From positions 1 to 64,000 of the forward strand of contig NZ_QZVQ01000014.1 of the NCBI RefSeq assembly GCF_003660445.1: 64,000 bases of DNA, written 5' to 3'. This document shows, in pieces, positions 18,923 through 26,659 of this stretch. This stretch comes from Croceibacterium ferulae (GTDB lineage Bacteria; Pseudomonadota; Alphaproteobacteria; Sphingomonadales; Sphingomonadaceae). The position numbers and the translations under genes are program-made. The notes under the pieces are model-generated. The model was not told where the DNA came from and did no database searches. It saw only the letters and a program-made list of their open reading frames with translations. Position 1 is the first letter of the stretch; each line of letters starts with the position of its first letter.

Positions 18923-20203
18923 CTACAGCATTGCAGGCTTTCTGGCGAAGATGCCGAAGCCGGCAATCGCTGCATAGCACAGCGCGGGCAGGATCAGCGC
19001 GACCGCGAGACTGCCGCTCAGATCGGCCAGCATTCCGGTAGCAAGCGGGATCACGGCGCCGCCGAAGATCGCGACATTGATCAGGCCCGAACCGTCCGCT
19101 GCCCGTGACCCCAGGTTTTCGGAGGCGAGACTGAAGATGGTCGGGAACATGATCGCGTTTGCCAATCCGACCGCCAGGATGCTGTAGGCAGCCAACGTGC
19201 CGTCCGAATTGGTGGAAATGCCCAGCAGCACGATTGCACCCGCCGCAGCACAGGCCAGCACCAGCCCCGGGCTCACGACGCGCAGAACGGCGGACCCAAG
19301 AAAGCGGCCAACCATTGCACCCGCCCAATAAAGGCTGACCATCCAGCCAACCGCACTTTCAGGAGCGTCGAGCACACGGTCCTGCATCAGGTAGTTGATA
19401 ACGAGGGAGCCGATCGAGACCTCCGCCCCCACATATAGAAAGATCGACAATGCGCCGAACCCGAACCGCGGACGGCGCAGCAGGTCGAGGCCGCCCAGCA
19501 TGCTGGAGGGTTCGTGCCGTTCGCCCTTGAGCCGGTTGCGGAACAGCCAAACGACCAGCGCCACCACGGCAATGGCGGCGGCAAGGCCGACATAGCCGTT
19601 CACGATCGCTTGGCTTTCCGCCCGGCGATAGGCATCGAGTGCCGGACCGGAGAGTTCCGCTGCGGACACCGTCACAAGGCTGCCCAAGATCAGGATGGAG
19701 CCGACATAAGGGAAGATCGTGGTGCCTAGCGAGTTGAACGCCTGCGCGAAGGTCAGCCGGCTGTGCGCCGTTTTCGGATTGCCGAGCAGGCTGATCAGCG
19801 GATTGGCCACCACCTGCACCAGCACCACTCCGCTCGCCAGCACGAACAGGGCGAACAGGAACAGCGGATAGGTGGCGCTCTGCGCCGCGGGAATAAACAG
19901 CAGGCAGCCAATCATCATTGCGACCAGGCCCACCACCGCTCCACGCATGTACCCGATGCGTTTGACCAGCTGCGATGCCGGAATGCCGACCAGCAGGTAT
20001 GCGGTGAAGAAGCAGAACTGCACCAGCATCGCCTGTGTGTAGTTCAGCGTGAACAGCTCCTTCAGTTTGGGGATGATCACGTCATTTAGGCTGGTGATCC
20101 CGCCGAAGATGAAGAACAGCGCAAAGACGAAGCCCTGCAATCCGGGCGCCTGAACGGGCGCGGCCGAGCGGTCGGCGTGCAGTGCAGAAGGAGCGATGGC
20201 CAT
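18923..20203 (-). CDS. MFS sugar transporter (FHS/FucP-like)
   Basis: A 426-residue inner-membrane permease with about 12 hydrophobic segments. FALFFIFGGITSLNDVIIPK and AYLLVGIPASQLVKRIGYM fit the fucose/glucose-galactose-hexuronate branch of the major facilitator superfamily. The ATG at 20203 is chosen because the longer frame adds a Pro/Arg-rich, non-membrane extension that overlaps the upstream gene. It is the last gene of the receptor-halogenase-amylase operon, 28 bp after the amylase stop. The inferred role is uptake of glucose or small malto-oligosaccharides released in the periplasm by the neighbouring hydrolases. Proton coupling is assumed from the family. Confidence 0.9.
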   Translation of the reverse strand: MAIAPSALHADRSAAPVQAPGLQGFVFALFFIFGGITSLNDVIIPKLKELFTLNYTQAMLVQFCFFTAYLLVGIPASQLVKRIGYMRGAVVGLVAMMIGCLLFIPAAQSATYPLFLFALFVLASGVVLVQVVANPLISLLGNPKTAHSRLTFAQAFNSLGTTIFPYVGSILILGSLVTVSAAELSGPALDAYRRAESQAIVNGYVGLAAAIAVVALVVWLFRNRLKGERHEPSSMLGGLDLLRRPRFGFGALSIFLYVGAEVSIGSLVINYLMQDRVLDAPESAVGWMVSLYWAGAMVGRFLGSAVLRVVSPGLVLACAAAGAIVLLGISTNSDGTLAAYSILAVGLANAIMFPTIFSLASENLGSRAADGSGLINVAIFGGAVIPLATGMLADLSGSLAVALILPALCYAAIAGFGIFARKPAML

Positions 20204-20231
20204 GGGTGCAACCTGATTGGAGAAGGGGAAA

Positions 20232-22079
20232 TTACTGTGCCTGGCAGATGGCGTAGCCCAACGGAGGCAGGGTGACGGCGACGCTGCCAGGGGCGCTGGC
20301 CGTCGGCGCGCACGTGCCGGCAAGGGCAGCAAAGGCGCTGGAGGCGGTCTCCACCTGCACCTGTTGCGTCATGGTCTTCGTGGAGGTGTTGAAGACCAGC
20401 AGCATTTCACGGCCGCTGGCGGGGTCGAAGCGCGATATCGCCAGCAGGCCGGGCGTATCGCCACGCGCGCGCAGAACCTGCCGCCCGCGGGTCAGCGCGG
20501 CATGGCCCGTGCGGATACGGGCCAACTCGGCAATCTGGCGAAACAGCGGATGTGCGGTGTCAAAATTGATCTCGGCGGTGGTCGCATCGCTGCCGAGCAG
20601 GGTGTTGTCATTGTAGCTGGCGACTTCGCTGGCGAACATGTCCTCCCGCGATCCCTGGTCGCCGCCATCTCCGGTAAAGCCCTGCTCGTCGCCTGAGTAG
20701 ATCGTCGGCACGCCGCGCAGCGTCAGCAGCATGGCGTTAGCGAGCATGGTGCGTTCCAGCAGCTCGGCATCGCTAGCTTGTGGGAAGGCCCGCCGAAGCT
20801 GGAAGCCGAAGCGGCCATCGTCGTGATTGCCGGTGAAGGTGGGCAAGGTGAGTGCGGTGTCGAAGCCGTGTTCGTATAGTGCATCGCCGTCGAACAGCGT
20901 CTCGAATGCATTGGTGCCAGACGTGCCGGCCACCGTCTGGACGACCGCCTCGCGGAAGGCGAAGTCGAGCACGGCCGGCAGTTTGTCGACGCGGGTAAAT
21001 CTGGCGAGGCCCCCCGCATCGAGCGAGTGCAGCGCAACTTCGCCGAAGATGTGGAAATTCGGGACGCCGCGCGTCCGGGCCCGATCGAGCATTGCGGGGA
21101 CGAAGGCCTGCCAGAACTCCGGGTTCACATGTCGCGCCGTGTCGATGCGGAACCCATCGATGCCGAAGCGCTCGATCCAGCCACCGAAGATATCGATCAT
21201 TCCCTCAACAACCCTGGGATGTTCCGTCATGACATCGTCGAGCCCGAAGAAGTCGCCCATGGTGGAGCTTTCGCCGGCGAAGCTGGTGTTGCCACGGTTG
21301 TGGTACAGGAGCGGATCGTTCAGCCAGGCTGGGCTCTTGGCAGCCTCCTCTCCGGCGGGGATGTAAGGCTGGTATGCCCAGGCCGGATCTGTCAGCTGCG
21401 CCCAGTTGGCCGGATCGGCATCGGCATCGCCCTTGAAGCCGGGGTTGATCGGTTCACCGTCGATCCTGCCAGCAGTGATGTAGGGGAATTCCGCCAGCCC
21501 GCGATAGGTGCAGTCCCCACTTGCGCCGTTGTCGCCGTCGCATTCGCGATAACTGATTACGTCGGCCGTGTGGTTGACGACGATATCCATGTATACTTTC
21601 AGGCCGCGCTCATGGGCAGCTTCAACGAGAGCGGCAAAGTCGGCATCCGTCCCAAAGTGCGGATCGACATGCTCAAAATCCGTGATCCAATAGCCATGAT
21701 AGCCCGCGGACTGGCGGCCTGGCGGACCCTGAACCGGCTTGTTGCGGAAGATCGGTCCGACCCACAACGCCGTCACGCCAAGGTCCTGGAGATAGTCGAG
21801 CCGCTGCAGCAGCCCTTTCAGATCGCCGCCATGGTAGAACCCGGTATCCGCGGGATCAAAGCCGGTGACGGAACGATCGCCGGACAGGCCGCCGCGATCA
21901 TTGCCCCTGTCGCCATTCTCGAACCGGTCGGGCAGCACGAAGTAGATCACCTCGTCCTGCGGCAGACGCTGCTGGACCGCGGTGGCGGTAGGCGGCGCGG
22001 CCTGTGCCCAGGCGGCGGGGGCGGAGAATAGCAGGGCTAGCGCGGGCAGGGCGGAGCCGATCAGGCGAGAGGGGGTCAT
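20232..22079 (-). CDS. Secreted GH13 alpha-amylase-family enzyme
   Basis: The 615-residue protein has a signal peptide (cleavage near AWAQA) and a GH13 barrel. Conserved regions appear in order: MDIVVNHTADVI (region I, around residue 165), GFRIDTARHV with the nucleophile Asp, HIFGEVALHS with the acid/base Glu, and TGNHDDGRF with the transition-state Asp. A C-terminal beta domain ends in LGYAICQ. The YFVLPDRFENGD opening is typical of periplasmic amylases and cyclomaltodextrinase-like members. It probably hydrolyses alpha-1,4-glucans or maltodextrins in the periplasm. The start overlaps the halogenase stop as ATGA, so the two are translationally coupled. Confidence 0.93.
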   Translation of the reverse strand: MTPSRLIGSALPALALLFSAPAAWAQAAPPTATAVQQRLPQDEVIYFVLPDRFENGDRGNDRGGLSGDRSVTGFDPADTGFYHGGDLKGLLQRLDYLQDLGVTALWVGPIFRNKPVQGPPGRQSAGYHGYWITDFEHVDPHFGTDADFAALVEAAHERGLKVYMDIVVNHTADVISYRECDGDNGASGDCTYRGLAEFPYITAGRIDGEPINPGFKGDADADPANWAQLTDPAWAYQPYIPAGEEAAKSPAWLNDPLLYHNRGNTSFAGESSTMGDFFGLDDVMTEHPRVVEGMIDIFGGWIERFGIDGFRIDTARHVNPEFWQAFVPAMLDRARTRGVPNFHIFGEVALHSLDAGGLARFTRVDKLPAVLDFAFREAVVQTVAGTSGTNAFETLFDGDALYEHGFDTALTLPTFTGNHDDGRFGFQLRRAFPQASDAELLERTMLANAMLLTLRGVPTIYSGDEQGFTGDGGDQGSREDMFASEVASYNDNTLLGSDATTAEINFDTAHPLFRQIAELARIRTGHAALTRGRQVLRARGDTPGLLAISRFDPASGREMLLVFNTSTKTMTQQVQVETASSAFAALAGTCAPTASAPGSVAVTLPPLGYAICQAQ

Positions 22080-23557
22080 GCGGGCGTCTCCAGTGCGGCA
22101 AGGAAGGCTTCGTGCGAGGGCATCCGGTCGACCGTCGCGGCCGAATGGCGCCGGGAGAGGGCGAGAAATTCTGTCAGTTCGGCGGGGTCAGGCGCATCGG
22201 CCAGAGGGTGATGCCCTGCCGGCACGATCCCCTGTCCCACCATCACCTGCAGCCAGGCGACTTCGGTAAACAGGTCGTCGGGATCGCGCGCGATCTGGCC
22301 GGTGGCGCGGAACAGGTCGATGCGGTGCTGCAGCCGTTCGGGCAGGGGAGTGGACCGGCGTTCGACCCAGAACGGTTCGGGCCGATCATTGGCGTAATAA
22401 TGCAGGATCAGGAAGTCCCGCACGGCCTGCCATTCGCGTTCCGTCTGCCTATTGTATTCCGCTGCCAGGGCAGGTGCGACGTCGGCCCCTGGCAGAAGCT
22501 CCAGGAGGCGGGCGATCCCCGACTGGATCAGGTGGATGCTGGTGGATTCCAGCGGTTCGAGGAAGCCGGCGGCAAGGCCCAGCGCCACGCAATTTCCGAA
22601 CCAGGCTTGGCGGCGGCGTCCCGCGCGGAAATGCAGGGGGAGGGGCTGCGAAAGGGAGCGGCCGTCAAGATTGGAGAGAAGGGTGTCGGCGGCCTGCTGA
22701 TCGTCCATGTGCGCGCTGCTGTAGACCAGGCCGTTGCCGGTCCGGTGCTGCAGGGGGATGCGCCACTGCCAGCCTGCCGGGTGCGCGGTGGCGCGGGTGT
22801 AGGGGGTGAGCGGGCGGACACCGTCGCACTGCACGGCGAGCGCGCGGTCGCAAGGGAGCCAGCGGCTCCAATCATCGAAGCCGACCCCCAGCGTGCCGCC
22901 CAGCAGCATGCTGGCAAAGCCGGTGCAGTCGATAAAGAAACGGCCGGCGAGGCTGCGGCCATCGTCCAGCTGTACCGCCTGTATCAGGCCGCTGGCGCCA
23001 TCGCGGCGGATATCGGCCACGCGCCCTTCCGTGCGCTGCACGCCGCGCCCTTCAGCATAGCTACGCAGGAAGGCGGCGTAGAGCGCAGCGTCGAACTGGA
23101 ATGCCCAAGCAAGGCCGGTGGGCAGGTCGGGCCGGCCCTGATCGGGCGCGAAGCGGTTGGCCCGGGCGGCCAGCGCGCTGGTAGAGAACGCCCATAAATC
23201 TGCATCCGGCTGCTGTGCCTGATGCCGCAGCCAGTAATGATGAAACGGGACCAGTCCCAGCTTGCGGCCGATTGTTCCGAACGCGTGGTAATAGCGGCTG
23301 CCATTCTGGGACCAGTCGACGAATTCGATGCCCAGCTTGATCGTGCCATTGGTCTGGTGGATCAGTTCGGCGTCGTCGATCCCCAGGCTCTTGTTGAACA
23401 GGCGGATCTGCGGGATCGTTGCCTCGCCAACCCCGACACGGCCGATCGCATCGGATTCCACCAGCGCGACGCTGCGCCCGTGTGGCAGGAAGCGAGCAAG
23501 GGCGGCGGCGGCCATCCAGCCGGCGGTGCCGCCGCCCACGATCACGAAATCATGCAT
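22076..23557 (-). CDS. Flavin-dependent tryptophan halogenase homologue in a sugar operon
   Basis: The 493-residue protein carries the FAD-binding GGGTAGWMAA at its N-terminus, GVGEATIPQIR around residue 45, and WQWRIP (the WxWxIP signature that separates halogenases from monooxygenases). I chose the ATG at 23557 because GGGAGGG precedes it; a start ten codons upstream is possible. Classical members chlorinate or brominate tryptophan, but homologues placed next to carbohydrate TonB receptors in Caulobacter and sphingomonads have no established halogenase role. The gene lies between the receptor and the amylase, in the same operon, with ATGA overlap downstream. Its substrate here is therefore open. 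Confidence 0.9.
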   Translation of the reverse strand: MHDFVIVGGGTAGWMAAAALARFLPHGRSVALVESDAIGRVGVGEATIPQIRLFNKSLGIDDAELIHQTNGTIKLGIEFVDWSQNGSRYYHAFGTIGRKLGLVPFHHYWLRHQAQQPDADLWAFSTSALAARANRFAPDQGRPDLPTGLAWAFQFDAALYAAFLRSYAEGRGVQRTEGRVADIRRDGASGLIQAVQLDDGRSLAGRFFIDCTGFASMLLGGTLGVGFDDWSRWLPCDRALAVQCDGVRPLTPYTRATAHPAGWQWRIPLQHRTGNGLVYSSAHMDDQQAADTLLSNLDGRSLSQPLPLHFRAGRRRQAWFGNCVALGLAAGFLEPLESTSIHLIQSGIARLLELLPGADVAPALAAEYNRQTEREWQAVRDFLILHYYANDRPEPFWVERRSTPLPERLQHRIDLFRATGQIARDPDDLFTEVAWLQVMVGQGIVPAGHHPLADAPDPAELTEFLALSRRHSAATVDRMPSHEAFLAALETPA

Positions 23558-23611
23558 GGTCCCTCCCATCGCGCACCGCCGCCACATGAACGACGGTGCG
23601 CGGAATGATGG

Positions 23612-26461
23612 TCAGAACTTGTAGCTGAACCCGGCCAGGAACCGGCGGCCATAGGTCTGGTAATCGATGACCTGTGCGCGTTCCTGACCATTGATGGTCA
23701 CGAACGGGGCGTCGGTCAGGTTCTGGCCCTGCAGGAACAGCGACAGGCCGTTCAGCGTGCCGGAGGAGAAGTCGTATCCGACCTGCGCGTCCACGATCGT
23801 CTCGTCCAACGCACGACGGCGGGTACGCGCCGCGCCAAAGCCCGACAGCTCACCCACGAAGGTGGAGCGGTAGCGCACCGAGCCGCGTACGTTCAGGCCC
23901 CACTTCTCGAAGAAGGCGGTGCCGTTCAGCACCCAGCGCGAATAGCCGGGGATGTCCTCTGCCAAGCCGCCGGGCGTCGGGACGATCTCCGTCTTGGTGT
24001 AAGAACCACCACCGGTGACGCCAAAGCCGTCCAGCGCTGCGAACACGTCGCCCAGCTGCAACGTGCTGGCGAGTTCGGCGCCATAGATGCTGCCGCCTTC
24101 GCCATTGATCGGTTGCGTGTTGCGCCCCAGCGTCGGCGTGCCTTCGGGAGCGCCGGTGGGCAGGGGAAAGCCGGCGAAGTCGAACGGCACTTCCAGGTTG
24201 TAGACGAAGCTCTTCAGGTCCTTGTAGAAGCCCTGCGCCGCAACATAGCCACTGTTGCCGAAGTACTTTTCGACCGTGACGTCGAACGAATTCGACCGGA
24301 TCGGCCGCAGATACGGGTTGCCGCCGCTACCACTGATGATCTCTTCCTGCGTGTTGTAGCCGTAGCCATTGGCAACGCGCATATCGTCCATCCGCGGGCG
24401 CTGCATCTGCCGTGCGGCACCGAGGCGGAACACCCAGTCGCTGGGCAGGCGCAGCGACAGGTTGATGCTGGGCAGCACATCGACATACTTGTCGCCCCGC
24501 TCAAGCTCGCTGAAGCCGGCGCCATTGAACACCAGACCGGAGGAGGACTGGTCCGTGAACACGGCCTGCAGGCCGACATTGCCGGTCAGGTCCGCATCGC
24601 CGATCTCCTGGTCGATCGTGCCCTGCGCGTAAGCGGTGATGACATCCTCATCCACGCGGAAAGCGGACGAGATGACATCGTTCGACAGGTTTGGGACCCG
24701 ATCATAGACGCCGCCATCAAGCAGCGCGCGCGGATCGTAGCTGAGGATCGGCCCCAACCCCAGATAGGACACATCCGTCGATTCCAGCACATACTGCGCC
24801 GGAATAACCTGGCTCAGCGCTTCATCGGGAAGGGCCAGGAAGAACTGGGTTGGCACCAGATCCTTTGTGCGGGTGGTATAGTTCACGCCGGCCCGCACGC
24901 TGGCCAGGAACCCGCCATCAAGTTCCTTTTCCAGTTCGGCACGGAACTGCTTGATCTCGTCCTTGATGTCGCGGTCGTTGTAATAGCCAGCCTGGCGGTT
25001 CACACCTCCCCAGCCGAGCGGATCGGTCAGCAGAATCAGGTTGGGATCGGAATAGTCGAGCGTCGGGCTGAACGTCGAACCCTGCTCGCCGGTGGCAAAG
25101 CCGATCGTGTCGGTTGCGCCCGTGTTCGGTCCGAAACCGGTGCCGCCGTAAGTTTCAAGGACGATCTCATTCCGGTCGGTGCGCGAGTAGCTTGCGTCAA
25201 GCTGGGCGCTCCACCCGTTGTCACCTTTCCAGCGGCCGTTCCAGCCGAAGGAGTACAGCTTCGCGCTACGTTCGAAGCCGTCATTGCGCACCAGTCCCTC
25301 GACATTGTTGAACGTGCCCGAGGTGACCAGACCGTCCGTGATCACGGCATCGGTTAGTGGCGACTTGGGCACAGCGTTGCCCGCCGCATCGGTGATTGTG
25401 CCGGCATAGCTGAGCGGCAGTTCGATCCCGCGCTTGATCTGATCGTCGTTGAAATCGGAATAGAATGCATCGAACGTGGTGGTGATGCTGTCGGTCGGCC
25501 GCCATTCCACCGTTCCCTGCAGGCCAAGGCGCGTCAGCGTGGTGGATGTGACATAGGACTTGGAACCACCGATCACCGCCACGCCCGGCGCTGAAGGGTT
25601 CGCCGTGTCGAAGCCCCACGCATTGTATTCCTGGATCTGGTACGGCTCATCCAGATAGGATGCGGACAGAGCCACACCCAGCGTGCCGTCGGCAAACTGG
25701 TCGACATAGGTAGCGTTGACGCGGTAACCGAGGTCCTGCGACCCGGCGTTGAGCTTGCCCGCGTCGGCATAGGTGCCGCGGGCGCCGATGGAAACGACCT
25801 GACGGCCATATTCCAGCGGGCGGATGGTGCGCAGATCGACCGTCCCGGACAGGCCCTGTCCGATCAGCGAGGCATCGGCTGTTTTGTACACGAGCACCTG
25901 ATTGACCACTTCAGACGGGTACTGGTCGTATTCCACCGCGCGGTTGTCACCGGTCGAGGTCTGTTCACGGCCGTTCAGCAGGGTGGTGGCGAAATCGGGC
26001 GCAAAGCCGCGGATGGAGATCTGGTTCGATCGGCCGCTGACCCGCTGGCTCGTCAAACCCGGAAGCCGGGCGATGGATTCGGCGATCGAGGCGTCGGGCA
26101 GCTTGCCGATATCTTCCGCCGATACGGATTCCACAACCACGTCCCGCGTACGCTTAGCCGCGACCGCATTCTCCAACGCGGCCCGGAAGCCGGTCACCAC
26201 GATCTCGGCCGAACCGTCGGCGCCTGCGCCGGCCTCTGGCTGGAGCCCGTCGGCACTGGGTGCCTCGTTCGGGTTGCCGGCGGTGGCCGAACTCGCGTTC
26301 GGGTCGGGCACATTGGTGGAAGCCTGGCCGGCCTGCGCGGCGGCTGGCGCGGCCAGCATCAGCGAGGCGGCAATTGCCACGATGCTGGTCCCGGCAGCTG
26401 CATGGCGCGCGATGGCGGAGGACAGGGCAACAGTCTTCCCGGTCGAAATCGGCTCAATCAT
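23612..26461 (-). CDS. TonB-dependent receptor of the glucan (maltodextrin-like) locus
   Basis: The 949-residue outer-membrane transporter has a signal peptide ending near AAPAAAQ-AGQ, a low-complexity linker, then the TonB-box-like AEIVVTGFRAALENAV. The plug includes EDIGKLPDASIAESIARLPG, ISIRGFAPDFATTLLNGRE and SLIGQGLSGTVDLRTIRPL. The barrel ends in FLAGFSYKF with terminal Phe. This is the sphingomonad/Caulobacter carbohydrate receptor type; the best-known relative by context is the Caulobacter maltodextrin receptor. It is the first gene of an operon with the halogenase homologue, GH13 enzyme and MFS permease, and a LacI-type operator lies 70-90 bp upstream. The maltodextrin assignment is inferred from neighbours. 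Confidence 0.93.
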   Translation of the reverse strand: MIEPISTGKTVALSSAIARHAAAGTSIVAIAASLMLAAPAAAQAGQASTNVPDPNASSATAGNPNEAPSADGLQPEAGAGADGSAEIVVTGFRAALENAVAAKRTRDVVVESVSAEDIGKLPDASIAESIARLPGLTSQRVSGRSNQISIRGFAPDFATTLLNGREQTSTGDNRAVEYDQYPSEVVNQVLVYKTADASLIGQGLSGTVDLRTIRPLEYGRQVVSIGARGTYADAGKLNAGSQDLGYRVNATYVDQFADGTLGVALSASYLDEPYQIQEYNAWGFDTANPSAPGVAVIGGSKSYVTSTTLTRLGLQGTVEWRPTDSITTTFDAFYSDFNDDQIKRGIELPLSYAGTITDAAGNAVPKSPLTDAVITDGLVTSGTFNNVEGLVRNDGFERSAKLYSFGWNGRWKGDNGWSAQLDASYSRTDRNEIVLETYGGTGFGPNTGATDTIGFATGEQGSTFSPTLDYSDPNLILLTDPLGWGGVNRQAGYYNDRDIKDEIKQFRAELEKELDGGFLASVRAGVNYTTRTKDLVPTQFFLALPDEALSQVIPAQYVLESTDVSYLGLGPILSYDPRALLDGGVYDRVPNLSNDVISSAFRVDEDVITAYAQGTIDQEIGDADLTGNVGLQAVFTDQSSSGLVFNGAGFSELERGDKYVDVLPSINLSLRLPSDWVFRLGAARQMQRPRMDDMRVANGYGYNTQEEIISGSGGNPYLRPIRSNSFDVTVEKYFGNSGYVAAQGFYKDLKSFVYNLEVPFDFAGFPLPTGAPEGTPTLGRNTQPINGEGGSIYGAELASTLQLGDVFAALDGFGVTGGGSYTKTEIVPTPGGLAEDIPGYSRWVLNGTAFFEKWGLNVRGSVRYRSTFVGELSGFGAARTRRRALDETIVDAQVGYDFSSGTLNGLSLFLQGQNLTDAPFVTINGQERAQVIDYQTYGRRFLAGFSYKF

Positions 26462-26530
26462 GAATCATCCCCTCGTGGACCGGACGGATCCTCCCCTTCG
26501 GGCCGCCGATTCCTTGCAAGCGCTGGTTGT

Positions 26531-26550
26531 TACGTAATCGTTTACAGTGG
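26531..26550 (-). promoter_or_regulatory. LacI-type operator candidate upstream of the TonB receptor operon
   Basis: TACGTAATCGTTTACAGTGG contains the near-palindrome GTAATCGTTTAC with the central CG typical of LacI-family sites. It differs at one base from the site at 29213-29232 over 20 bp. It lies about 70 bp upstream of the receptor start, so it probably overlaps or follows the promoter. Binding by the LacI regulator at 29310 is inferred. Confidence 0.75.
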
Positions 26551-26619
26551 AGCTGGTGGGACAGACAAGAGGGATCCCGAACCGTCACTGTGCAGTAATG
26601 AAACGTGGCTTTTCAGCAA

Positions 26620-26653
26620 CATCGGGCAGCGAATCACGGTCCGCTGCCCGATG
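26620..26653 (-). terminator. Hairpin just after the GH31 stop codon
   Basis: CATCGGGCAGCG and its exact complement form a 12-bp stem around a 10-base loop, starting seven bases after the GH31 stop. On the minus strand the following bases (TTGCTGAAAAGCC) lack a strong T run, so it may be a weak terminator or a 3'-end stabiliser that separates GH31 from the receptor operon. Confidence 0.6.
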
Positions 26654-26659
26654 TGCCGA

